This document shows positions 45,111-55,273 of a DNA stretch of 64,000 nt, in pieces. The notes beneath the pieces were generated by a model, which saw only the letters and a list, made by a program, of their open reading frames with translations, had not been told where the DNA came from and did not search any database. The stretch's first letter is position 1. Each line of letters starts with the position of its first letter. Made by a program: the position numbers and the translations under genes. Source of the DNA: Cranoglanis bouderius (lineage: Eukaryota; Chordata; Actinopteri; Siluriformes; Cranoglanididae); contig CM042553.1 in NCBI GenBank assembly GCA_023630585.1, positions 296,001-360,000 on the forward strand, given 5' to 3'.

Positions 45111-47470
45111 AAAATCCTCTTACCGTGCTAACATTGGCTAGTTAGCCTTAGACTAGACTTAGCACAAGCTAGCTATATAGCTAAGAACAATCACCAAATC
45201 AGCACATAGTTTTCAACAGAACTTCAGAAACACTAAAACACTCCTCACACTTGAATGTTGGTGAGTGATATGTTTTTATTAAACACACACCTCATATCAT
45301 TTAGTTGGTGATTAGTACAGACAGATAATTCCTGTCTTTTCAGCTCAAGTGTAACAAAACCTAATCTAGCCTACTTAAACCCGGCCAGATCGCTAATTTA
45401 GCCAGTTAGCTCCCATTCTTGCTAAGCTAACAGGAAAATGTTTTTAGTAAACTCTGATAATCAGATGATCTCATATGGAATTATAAATGTTTTTTAGAAA
45501 TAGCTAGTCAACATGTTCGACCGCTAGTCTTTTGAGTCTGCTAATCTTTACACCTTAATGTTCTGTTATTTCTGGCATCCATTTTCTGTTCTTCAGCATT
45601 TTTCTGGTTTAAATGTGTAATTCTGTTTTACGTTTATTGCAACAAATATTATTTATATAATTATGAATTTTTACACAGAACCAAAAAAAAAAATCTTTTT
45701 AACAAATTGTTGTTAAAGATGTTCTTCAGTCGTGTGTCTCTATATAAACAATATTCTAAACATTGCCATGTGACTGTTGTTGGGTAAAGAAATTGTACTG
45801 AAATTTAGCTACATTTTAAATAAAAAAATATTCAGAGTGGGCCACTTTGCTCTTGGCATGAACATTTCTTAAGTATTTGATTACAGGCCTTTAGAGTTTG
45901 GACAATATAATTATAATCATCAACTGAAGAAGCGGTTTAAAGTGAGCTCAATTATATCTACATCTGATCAGTGTATATTTCTTATCTATGCTAATGAGAG
46001 GTCTGAGGTAGTTTCTGCTGAACGAGTTCACATTAGTTTGGCCAGTTTTACTTCATTAGTCAACACAACAGAGCAGCTTGTTCAGCAAAGTAAGATTTAG
46101 TCACTAGCAGAATGGAGCAGTAAAAAGTCGAGTGCTGTTGTAATCAGATATTTAAGTTTGAATTAAGAAGACGATGTGTTTTTTACAGTGTAATGAACTC
46201 CAGCACTTACTGCATTTCGAGTACAGAAGTTCTCCATAATTAACCAGAAGAAATAGGAATACTGTTGCTCAGGTTCAGCCATGTGTAGCAAACACTTCAC
46301 ATATTTATTGACAAGACACGTATTTATCACACTGCAGGATGTCGGACTCCCCTGGAGTCAAACCGAGGAAGAACAGAGGAACAAATGTTGTTCATCATGA
46401 CTGTAACTAGCTAAAAGTACAGTGAGGTCTGGAGCTCAGGAGTTTCAGTGTGTTCTGCCTGTCCAGCATGAATGATGATCAACTCCTTCTTCAGGATGAG
46501 GTATAAACACCTCAGCGCAGTTTCTCATCATGAGCACCACCATCATCTTCACTAAGCTTCTGGAAGTCTCCAGAACAGCAGCAGTTTATACGGTTCTGCT
46601 TATTTATATGCTTAAAGTTATTTTAAATGAATCAAAAGACATTTTTTTATATTCACTATTCATTTTTATAAAGGTGAGAATTTCTCAGCTGTTTCCTCTC
46701 TCTCCTGTCTCTATAATAAAAACATGTGAATAACTGACCTAAAAAACTGCACTGTAAAATTGTCCAACTGTAAAAGTGTATTGTGGTCCTGAACACACAG
46801 CACAGCTACAGTAACGGTCTAACACTGCACTTCTACTGAGTCACAAATAAAACACTCAGCAATCTCACTTCATTCACATTCTCTTTTAGTTTAGTTTTAC
46901 TCTTTATTTATTTGTGTTTCCAGCACCCAAGCTCACTTTATTTCAACTTATGTGTATTACATTTCAGAAATTCTGTAATAATGTCTTTAGTAAATATTAA
47001 ACTTTACCTGATAACGATAATAATTTACCTCCTAACTACAGAAACAGTAAATAAACTTATCAGTGTTAATAAACAGAAATGAGGCTCGATGTCCCACAGT
47101 AAACACTATGGAGTCTCATCAGGATAAATACATTAAAAACACCTTTCTTTTCTGTTTATATATTGTATATTTGATGTTAAAAATTGCTTCGTCACCATCT
47201 TTTCTACGAGTGTATTTTTGTTCAGACATTTTGAGGGTGTGTGAGACTGAATATAAAAAACAGGATTGAACAATATTGTGTTGAAAGGTTTTTACAGTGC
47301 AGTCCTCAAACACCTGAACTGTTGTGTTTCACTCACAGTCACTGTTTATTTTCTACTACACACAGTGTAAATGACATTTATACAACATTTATACACAACT
47401 GTATTAAAGGACAGGAATACATACAGTGCATGGACTTAAAGCCTTTCACCTACTGTTTAAAAAATCTTAA
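45111..47470. other. Intergenic, no gene seen
   Basis: About 2.4 kb of AT-rich sequence. No exon with acceptable splice sites, no RNA gene and no repeat with clear ends on either strand. Confidence 0.4.
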
Positions 47471-47473
47471 AGA

Positions 47474-47474
<1 letters not shown>

Positions 47475-47566
<92 letters not shown>
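47475..47566 (+). repeat. (TA)n microsatellite
   Basis: About 46 TA units. Confidence 0.95.
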
Positions 47567-47572
<6 letters not shown>

Positions 47573-48015
47573 AACAAGATGAAATCAATATTACAATCAA
47601 TCATCTGTGGAGAAACGAATGTTTCACTGCCGTGTTCCAACAAACTGAAAGAAACCATGTTGATCAGAAACACAGTCTGAATAAAGAGATAAAAATGTGG
47701 AGGTAATAATAATGTGTAAACAGCTCCAACACATGGATGTGTATTTGTGTAATCAGTGTGATGATGTGATGATATCTCTGTGTTGTGTGTAGACGCTGAA
47801 GGATTTGACTTTGGATTGTAAAAGATGTTATTAAAGCCTGAAGTAACTTGTAGCTGAGTGGATAAAAGGATGTGATCAGTCACGGTTATTGTTATGGAAC
47901 TTCTACATCTGAATATGAATGATTCAGCTCCCAAACTGCTGGAAATGTGGGACGGGTTCTAACACTTCACCTAAACTGCTTTATCCTGGAGAAGAGGTTT
48001 GAGGTGAGACTCCTG

Positions 48016-48052
48016 TCATACACCAGTCCTGCTGAGTTTATTATTCTTAATG
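48016..48052 (-). CDS. NLR-type gene, possible terminal exon
   Basis: Minus strand after tctgtcttacag: the exon would supply the last base of the split codon from 48188 and read I-K-N-N-K-L-S-R-T-G-V then TGA at 48016. Phase fits the preceding LRR exon. The short length makes it tentative. Confidence 0.4.
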
Positions 48053-48079
48053 CTGTAAGACAGAGAAGAGCATCAGTGT

Positions 48080-48137
<58 letters not shown>

Positions 48138-48187
48138 CAGTATGATACAGTAGAGTAGAGTAAAGAGACAGTAAGTCAGTAACTCAC

Positions 48188-48364
48188 TGTAGTGTCTCCA
48201 GTTTACAGTGTGGATCCTTCAGTAGATCAGAGAGCAGCTTCACTCCTGATTCTCCTGGATTATTAAAGTTCAGATCCAGTTCTCTCAGGTGTGATGAGGA
48301 GTTTGACCTCAGAGCTGAAGCCAGAGCAGCACAACCTTCATCTGTAATCCTGCAGTCACTCATC
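48188..48364 (-). CDS. Leucine-rich-repeat exon of an NLR (NLRC3-like) protein
   Basis: Minus strand, acceptor tttcttgcag, donor gtgagt, 177 bp. Reads MSDCRITDEGCAALASALR, HLRELDLNFNNPGESGVKLL and DPHCKLETL, a ribonuclease-inhibitor-type LRR pair. One-exon-one-LRR units with C-R-I-T-D-E-G-C and LRELDL are typical of the greatly expanded fish NLR (FISNA-NACHT-LRR) family of cytosolic immune sensors. No FISNA, NACHT or B30.2 domain is in the window. Confidence 0.85.
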
Positions 48365-48544
48365 CTGCAAGAAAGAAAACCTTCTCACACTTAACACACT
48401 CAGTTTTAGCTCTGAAAACATCAACTACACAAAATCTTTATATACAGAACATTTACTCTCCATCTCACACACACAACAATGACAATATATATCACTACAA
48501 TTACAATCACCACAGTGTGTGTGTGTGTGTGTGTGTGTGTGTAC

Positions 48545-48718
48545 CTCAGTATCTCCAGTGTACAGTGTGGATTCTCCAGTCCAGCAGAGAGCAGCTTCAC
48601 TCCTGAATCCTGCAGGTTATTGTTCCTCAGGTCCAGTTCTCTCAGTCTGGAGGAGTTTGAGCTGAGAACTGAGGACAGAACTCTACAGCTTTCCTCTGTC
48701 AGATCACACTCACACAGA
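48545..48718 (-). CDS. Leucine-rich-repeat exon of an NLR (NLRC3-like) protein
   Basis: Minus strand, acceptor atttctcttccag, donor gtacac, 174 bp, the standard LRR exon length in this family. Reads LCECDLTEESCRVLSSVLS, RLRELDLRNNNLQDSGVKLL and NPHCTLEILR. It precedes 48188-48364 in transcription order with a compatible phase. The next upstream sequence (higher coordinates) is microsatellite and then the LINE block at 49.3-62.5 kb, so the rest of the gene is lost or lies beyond it. Confidence 0.85.
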
Positions 48719-49152
48719 CTGGAAGAGAAATGATGAAATATCAGAAGTCTGATCTCAAACACACAAACACAGCCATAATCCAGCTAAAGTTGATGATGTA
48801 ACAGAAATGTGAGTGTGTTTCTCTCACACACAGAAATCAGAGGACAGGACGCCACATCAGCACATTTACAGGAGCAGTGACTCTTTCTGCATTTTATTAC
48901 AGAAAATAAAGAATTATACAACTCTACACTACCAGTTAATAACATGCAGGGCGGCTCGTATCAGTGCACTAGCAGGGCTAATAATAATAATAATAAAAAA
49001 ATTAAAAAAAATATTTGCAGTTAATAAATGTTTTAAAGAGGATTGTTTTGGATTTTTTTGTGATGAAAAATCACAGGGGAATACAGGGCAGTGTACAAGA
49101 ATGACAGAAATGTGACCACAGTTAGACAGGAAACAACAACTACATGTAGAAA

Positions 49153-49225
<73 letters not shown>

Positions 49226-49262
49226 ACATACACACACACAGACTCTGATTCTCCTGTTTGGA

Positions 49263-49264
<2 letters not shown>
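48719..49264. other. Spacer with (CA)n, no gene seen
   Basis: (CA)n at 49153-49240 with minor interruptions. No further LRR exon was found. Other CA/GT tracts nearby are at 48083-48133 and 48515-48541. Confidence 0.5.

Positions 49265-49324
<60 letters not shown>
49265..49324 (+). repeat. (GA)n array, 3' junction of LINE element 1
   Basis: About 29 GA units directly abutting the 3' end of the minus-strand LINE (sense: ...attgttaaacctctctc). Confidence 0.95.
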
Positions 49325-49326
<2 letters not shown>

Positions 49327-49475
49327 TTAACAATACTTTTATTCATTATTTGCCAGACACATACATTTTTGCTTCACAATTTTTCATCATGTGTCTGTCC
49401 TAGTATATAGATAAAAAAGATAAACAAATTAAAAATAAAAAAAATAAATTAAAACAATGAATAAATAGGCAATGG

Positions 49476-49522
<47 letters not shown>

Positions 49523-49541
49523 ACTAAAAGATTAAAGAGAA

Positions 49542-52500
49542 TCAGAAGTTAAAAACAAGTTGGTTCTCATGAACTGAGCATAAAACCTCATTCACACACC
49601 ATGTTTCATAAAAACCCATTGCATTGCTGGTCAGCTTGTAGTAAGCAAATTCAATCTTCAGCCTAGCCGCTACTAGCCGCTTGCAGAGAACCTCTGGATC
49701 TACAGTAGCTCGTTGTAACCCTTTGTTTTTCCTAGTTATCCACACTGCTAGTTTAGCTGTGCCCATCAGATAGTTCAATAAAACCAGTTTTCTCCTTTTC
49801 GAGAAGCTGTATTTTACTCCTCCTATAAAAACCTTCTCTGAGAACGCTTCATCTGATTTTTGAAACCAGCTCTTGAGTAGCTTAAAAAGACCTTTTAATC
49901 TCGGGCATCTTAAAAACAGGTGTTCTAGGTCTTCCTTTACCCCACAGAACCTACACTCCCCCTTCACCGCTGGAGTGAGGTGTGCCACATGTCCGTCTGT
50001 AGCTATCGCCCCGTGAATAATCCTCCACTGCAGGTCAGCAGTACGCTTCTCTACAGGGGGTTTATACAGGGTCCTCCACCTGTCTCGCACAAGAAAGTCT
50101 GGGTTCAACATCCCTGGCCACCTTGAGACTTTTTGTCTCCTCAAGGAGTCTTTGTGCAGCACTTTTACCGTTATTTGGTACATGGCTTTCTTAGACATGT
50201 CCTTGAAAAGGTTAGACTGTGGAGTCTTGAAAGACAAGATGGAGTCCATGGCTTCATCCTCTTCCTCCGCTCTAACCGCAGGGAGAAATCGAAGTCCTGG
50301 AAACTCCATGTCGTTCCTCCTGTCATGAGTAGTCCCATGTCTCTGTCCGATGTACATTTTGTAGCTGCTTGGTAGTGCATTGTACAGTTCTTCCTGCAGT
50401 TTCGCTGTTAGACGCGAAGATCTCAGCCCCGTCACTGCTTTCAGCTCTTCCGTTGGTATCCAGCCTCCTTCGTCTAGTAGGTGGCCCAGCTTTGTGATGT
50501 TGTTGTCCAGTAGGCACCTGCGTATGCTCACCGAGGACAGCAGTCTCGATTTTATGAAAGGGTTGAAGAAGAGTGGTTCTTCTAGAGTCCATTGCTGTGG
50601 ATTGTCCATGACTCTTTCTGTTCTTGTTACTGTTTTCCATGTGTGCAGCATGGATCTGTAGTAAGGGGTCAGCTCGGACAAGCTCAACTCTTCCAGCTTC
50701 ATTAAGAACAGATGTTTGTCGAGCTTGAGGCCACCTACTCTCCTCAGGAGGGCACTTGCAGTTTTCTCCCACACCACATCTTTGTGGTATAGGAGTCTCT
50801 GCGCAGCTTGTATCCGGAAGGCACGGATTCTGCTCCTCACGTCTACCAGCCCTTGCCCACCTTCCTGTACCGGCAGGTAGAGTACTGCAGCACGCAGCCA
50901 GTGTTGTCCACTCCAAAAGAAGTCCACTATTCTTCTTTGTATGTTAGAGACCAGCTCTTCAGGCGGTTCCATAACAATGGTCCTGTGCCATAGAGTTGAG
51001 GCAGCCAGGTTATTTACTACCAGAACTCTTCCTCTGTAAGACAAATGTGGTAATAGCCATTTCCACTTGGACAATCGGGCAGACACCTTTTCCAGCAGCC
51101 CCTCCCAATTTTTTTTCTGGAAATGTTCATTTCCTAAAAATACCCCCAGTATTTTTAGTCCATCTCTTCTCCACTGTAGCCCTCCTGGAAGTTGTGGAAC
51201 TGCTCTGTGCTCCCAGTTGCCCAACATAAAACCTTCACTTTTTGACCAGTTTACCCGTGCAGAAGAGGCTTTTTCATATGCCCCAATGATCTTTTTTAAA
51301 AGTGTGATGTCATCTTTCTCAGTGATAAAAACAGTAATGTCGTCTGCATAAGCTGCTAAGACCACCTTAAAATGACCATTAACTTTTGGTATTAACGTCC
51401 CTTTCAGTGTTGCTCTGAGCCTACATAGTAGGGGTTCGATGACTAGACTGTATAACTGTCCGGAGAGTGGACAGCCCTGCCTAATACCTCTAGTCACCGG
51501 TACTGGGGCACTTAAACCTCCCCCTGCTTTAACCATCACACATACCTCAGAGTACAGAAGTTCTACATAGGATATAAAACCTTCTCCAAAGCCAAAGTGC
51601 TTCAACACATTAAAAAGGTACCCATGGTCTACACGATCAAAAGCTTTTTCCTGGTCTAGTGACAGGATTCCCAGTTTATTCTTATTTAGCTGATTAAAAT
51701 CGATTATGTCCCTTAATAAAAAAAGGTTATCTATTATAGACCTTTCTGGGATGCAATAAGTTTGATCATTTTTTATGACTGAATCTAGAACAAGTTTCAG
51801 TCTATTGGCTAGGCACTTGGAGAAGATTTTATAATCAGAACACAAAAGAGAGACTGGCCTCCAGTTCTTTAAAAGTCCCAAGTCTCCTTTTTTTGGGAGC
51901 AGTGAGAGGACTGCTCTCCGACAACTTACAGGGAGTGATTTAGCCTGTATGCATTCTGATAAAACCTCATGTAGGTCTTGTCCCATTAACCTCCAGAAAT
52001 GTTGATAAAAGTCCACGGGTAATCCGTCTATTCCAGGGGATCGTCCCTTGGATAGCTGAGACATTGCCTCTGTAAGTTCCTGAAGAGTGATGGTCCGGTC
52101 TAATTCCTGTTTTTGTGTTTGCTGTATTTGTGGCAGCTCTTTGAGTAAGTCCTCAGCAGATTCAGCATCACAGCTCTCAGCACTGTATAACTGTCTGTAG
52201 AAGTTACTCGCTAGTCTCCTCATTTCTGCCGGGTCGGATGTGATGGATCCATCCGGACGACAAAGATGGCACATCGTCTTCTGTTGAACACTTTTTTTTT
52301 TCAAGATTAAAAAAGAAAGTACTGGGAGCGTCCATGTCTTTAATGGAGCAGTATCTTGCTCTTATCAGTGCCCCTTTAGCTTGTTCCTGTAACAGGGAGC
52401 TGAGTTCTTGTCTCTTTTTCTTTAGTCCATCTCCCTGTGTGGTGTCATTGCTGTCCATGATGCGTTTTTCAATGAGTTGAATGTCTCTTTGTAGAGACTG

Positions 52501-53514
52501 CACTGTTTCCTTCAGCATAGTGGTTGAGAAGGATGTATAATTCTGACACAGCATTTTAATGTTGACCTTCCCCACATCCCACCACTGGCTAAGGTTTTCA
52601 AAAGAACCCTTCTTCATTTTCCAGCTATCCCAGAAAGTTTTAAAAATCTCACAAAAAGAAACATCTTGTAATAGTTTAACATTAAAAACCCAATAGTAGT
52701 TTGCTTTCAAAGTTTTCTTTATATTTATATTTAATAAGACCATGTGATGATCTGAAAACCCATTAGGTGCAATAGAAACATTCATCACTCTGTTATTCCA
52801 GGTCTTTTTTAAATAAAACCTGTCTAACCTTGCCCCACTGACCCTGTTATCATTTACTTTGAGCCATGTATACTGTCGTACCCCTTCATTTCTATTTCTC
52901 CAAGTATCAGTCATTTGAGATTCTTTGATAACTTTAGATAAAAAAATACCTGACTGGCTGTGAGGTTCTTCCCCATTTCTGTCAAGAGTAAAATCAGTGG
53001 TACAGTTCCAGTCACCCCCCAATATAACACACACACTATCATCATATTTCTGAACCAAATTTTTAAGTTCTAAAAAGAAAACCATTCGCTCTGGGCCGCT
53101 GTTAGGAGCATAAACATTTATAAAAACAAAAACAGTACCTTTATGTTCTACTTTTGCTAGTAACAATCGTCCTTTAACTATTTCCTTTACCTCTAAAATG
53201 TTGTTTACGTGTTCAGAAAATAAAATTGCCACCCCGGCACTGTTTCTTGTCCCATGACTCATGGAAATATTCCCTTTCCACCACATTCCCCATTCTACTT
53301 CATTATCAGTATCAGTGTGTGTTTCTTGTAAAAAAATAACATTGAGTTTTTTAATACTTATAAACTTTACCATTGTTGTTAATTTATTCCTGTCTCTACC
53401 CCCATTAATGTTTAATGTTCCAATTTTAAACATCTCCATGGGAAAAAGGAAAAAAAGGATAGAGACAGAAAGGAGACAGTAAAGTAACAAAGACACCAGA
53501 TGTGATTTATCCAT
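49542..53514 (-). CDS. LINE element 1 ORF2: endonuclease and reverse transcriptase, one frameshift
   Basis: ATG at 53514 to stop at 49542, about 1,320 codons. A hydrophobic N-terminus, then the endonuclease: FKIGTLNINGGRDRNK, FLQETHTDTDNEVEW, VYAPNSGPERMVFF, ILGGDWNCTTDFTLDRN, ARLDRFYLK, GFSDHHMVLL. Reverse transcriptase: SPGIDGLPVDFYQHFWRL, LPKKGDLGLLKNWRPVSL, SLDQEKAFDRVDHGYLF, RGIRQGCPLSGQLYSLVIE and catalytic AAYADDITVFI. C-terminal zinc-type motif: CRFCGVKEDLEHLFLRC. The frame shifts once at 52292-52301 (an A10 run in sense, between the two domains, where FFNLEKKK passes to SVQQKTMCHLC); the rest is open. The lesion could be a sequencing or slippage error. Stop-to-ORF1 spacing is 4 nt. 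Confidence 0.88.
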
Positions 53515-53518
53515 TTAC

Positions 53519-54913
53519 CTATATATTTTTTTTCTTTTTTTCCCCTTTTCCTCTTTTGTTTTTCCTTAGTTTCGTGATCATTTTTTTCAGTCTAAACCTT
53601 TTCTTTTTACTCAGAGCTTCAAGGCTCACTTTCTTTTGTAACAGCGCTACTGATGCTATAAATTTCTCTGTATCTGGAAAAAAATCTTTCACCTCAACTA
53701 CTTTGCCGAATGTTACATCCAGAAAATCATTAATGTCCTCGAGAGAATACGTGTCTTCTATTTCCTGTGACCCAACATCAGAAAACTCAGACATTGTGTC
53801 TTCGTCCCTCATTTCTTCATCAACCATGTCCTCACCTTTTGACCTGTCTTCTCTGGCACCAGTTATACCACCACTAACACCGACTTCAACTTCTTCATTC
53901 ACAACACAGTTTTCCTCTGATTCCACCATTTCAGTGTTCAGGCTCACAGTGATCTCCTCCCTGTTATCACATGGTTTCTTTATATTCTCAGTAACCTGAG
54001 CTTCACTCTTAACTGTATCTGCAGTCTGCACACCTTCAGCTTCCTTTACTGCAGCACCTATAACCATGGACTCCTCACTGCTATGTCTAGCTTCCTCCTC
54101 AGTGATCTGTTCAACCTCACCACCCTGCCCCGCTGCCTCCTCAATCCCCTGCCCAGCTGCCCCCTTGTTACCCTGCCCCGCTGCCTCAATCCCCTGCCCA
54201 GCTGCCCCCTCGTTACTCTGCTCTGCTGCCCCCTTTTTACCCAGTCTGGCTGCCCCCAGGTTACCCTGCCCAGCTGCCTCCACGTTACCCTGCCCAGCTG
54301 CCTCCACGTTACCCTGCCCAGCTGCCCCCTCAGAGGCCTGAGCCTTGTGTGGACATGCTACCCTCATATGTCCAACATCCCCACACTCAAAACACTTCAT
54401 GTGTCCTGTGCTAGCGTACACCATGTACGACCTGCCCTCATACACCACTCTAAAAGACACGTCCAGTTCCTGTTGGTTTAAGAACATGAACACGTGTCTC
54501 CTGAAAGACAGGACGTGCTTTAATCCTCCGTCCTTACAGCCTAGGGGAACTGTTTTAATCGCGCTTGCTACCTTTCCGTAGCGCATTAGCCCTCGCGCTA
54601 TCTCCTCGTCAGGAATGAACGGAGGCACGTTAGCTACAGTTACCCGGACAGTCGGGGCAATCAGCGGTGAAACTAAAACAAAATCACCACTTACCACAAT
54701 GCCGGTGTTGGTCAGGTGTCTCACCTGAGCCTCCTCCTTCACGAAGACCACCACCGCTTTGTTCATGCGGGAAGCAGACGATATGTTCTCATTACCGATC
54801 TCCTTCCCTATTCCCCGTAACACTTCCTCCACACTCACACCGTTAGCCGGCACACACCTGACGCCATGGCGGAGGGAGACAGGTGACGCCACCCTCTGTG
54901 TGAGGGACGCCAT
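53519..54913 (-). CDS. LINE element 1 ORF1 (gag-like RNA-binding protein)
   Basis: An intact 464-codon frame. Residues 90-165 (RVTVANVPPFIPDEEIARGL...) resemble an RRM-like fold, and a CCHC zinc knuckle CFECGDVGHMRVAC follows at 174-187. Residues 193-265 are a degenerate seven-residue repeat (E-A-A-G-Q-G-N) about ten times over. A long acidic region and a basic C-terminus (KKKRFRLKKMITKLRKNKRG) close the protein. The product should coat LINE RNA. Start ATG at 54913; the next ORF starts 4 nt after its stop. Confidence 0.88.
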   Translation of the reverse strand: MASLTQRVASPVSLRHGVRCVPANGVSVEEVLRGIGKEIGNENISSASRMNKAVVVFVKEEAQVRHLTNTGIVVSGDFVLVSPLIAPTVRVTVANVPPFIPDEEIARGLMRYGKVASAIKTVPLGCKDGGLKHVLSFRRHVFMFLNQQELDVSFRVVYEGRSYMVYASTGHMKCFECGDVGHMRVACPHKAQASEGAAGQGNVEAAGQGNVEAAGQGNLGAARLGKKGAAEQSNEGAAGQGIEAAGQGNKGAAGQGIEEAAGQGGEVEQITEEEARHSSEESMVIGAAVKEAEGVQTADTVKSEAQVTENIKKPCDNREEITVSLNTEMVESEENCVVNEEVEVGVSGGITGAREDRSKGEDMVDEEMRDEDTMSEFSDVGSQEIEDTYSLEDINDFLDVTFGKVVEVKDFFPDTEKFIASVALLQKKVSLEALSKKKRFRLKKMITKLRKNKRGKGEKKKKNI

Positions 54914-55123
54914 CCTGCTCCCGCCCTGCTACTACTCACCTGACTAACTTACCTAACTAATAAACCTCGCTTTCAATACAAAAACTTACAAATAACTCTC
55001 TGTTCTCTTTACTTAACCGAAAGAGACTAGCTCTATCAGGAAAAGTGAAAAGAAAACAGAAAAAAAGCGCACGATAGCTCTCACCTCCTGTGAACACTCA
55101 CACACCCAAACACTCCCAGCATG

Positions 55124-55127
<4 letters not shown>

Positions 55128-55182
<55 letters not shown>
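55128..55182 (+). repeat. (GA)n array between LINE elements 1 and 2
   Basis: About 27 GA units with one AA interruption. It is at once the 5' junction of element 1 and the 3' junction of element 2. Confidence 0.95.
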
Positions 55183-55183
<1 letters not shown>

Positions 55184-55273
55184 TTTCAATACCTCTTTAT
55201 TTATTCAAATTATGTAAAACACAAAATCTCTGTACTCAAACCAGAGATAGATTTAAAAAAGAGAAATAAAGAT

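Larger units (their letters stand above)
49325..55127 (-). mobile_element. Near-full-length TC-repeat-specific Tx1-group LINE (element 1, ~5.8 kb)
   Basis: Bounded on both sides by (GA)n (49265-49324 and 55128-55182; TC in element sense). The 5' end is ggtgcatgctgggagtg directly after (TC)n. Both ORFs are present: ORF1 intact, ORF2 open except for one frameshift in an A10 run. The 3' UTR has a 40+ base A/T homopolymer (49478-49521) and AATAAA-like signals. Gene order, motifs and target match the Tx1 group of sequence-specific non-LTR elements, in which TC-repeat-targeting (Kibi-type) elements are known from zebrafish (from memory). Confidence 0.9.

Noticed and set aside
50133..51351. Plus-strand and alternative-frame minus-strand frames across LINE element 1
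   Set aside because: They overlap the well-supported ORF2 and lack motifs.
53502..54581. Plus-strand Ser/Pro/Cys-rich frames opposite element 1 ORF1
   Set aside because: They arise from the complement of the E-A-A-G-Q-G-N repeat; ORF1 with its CCHC knuckle is the real frame.
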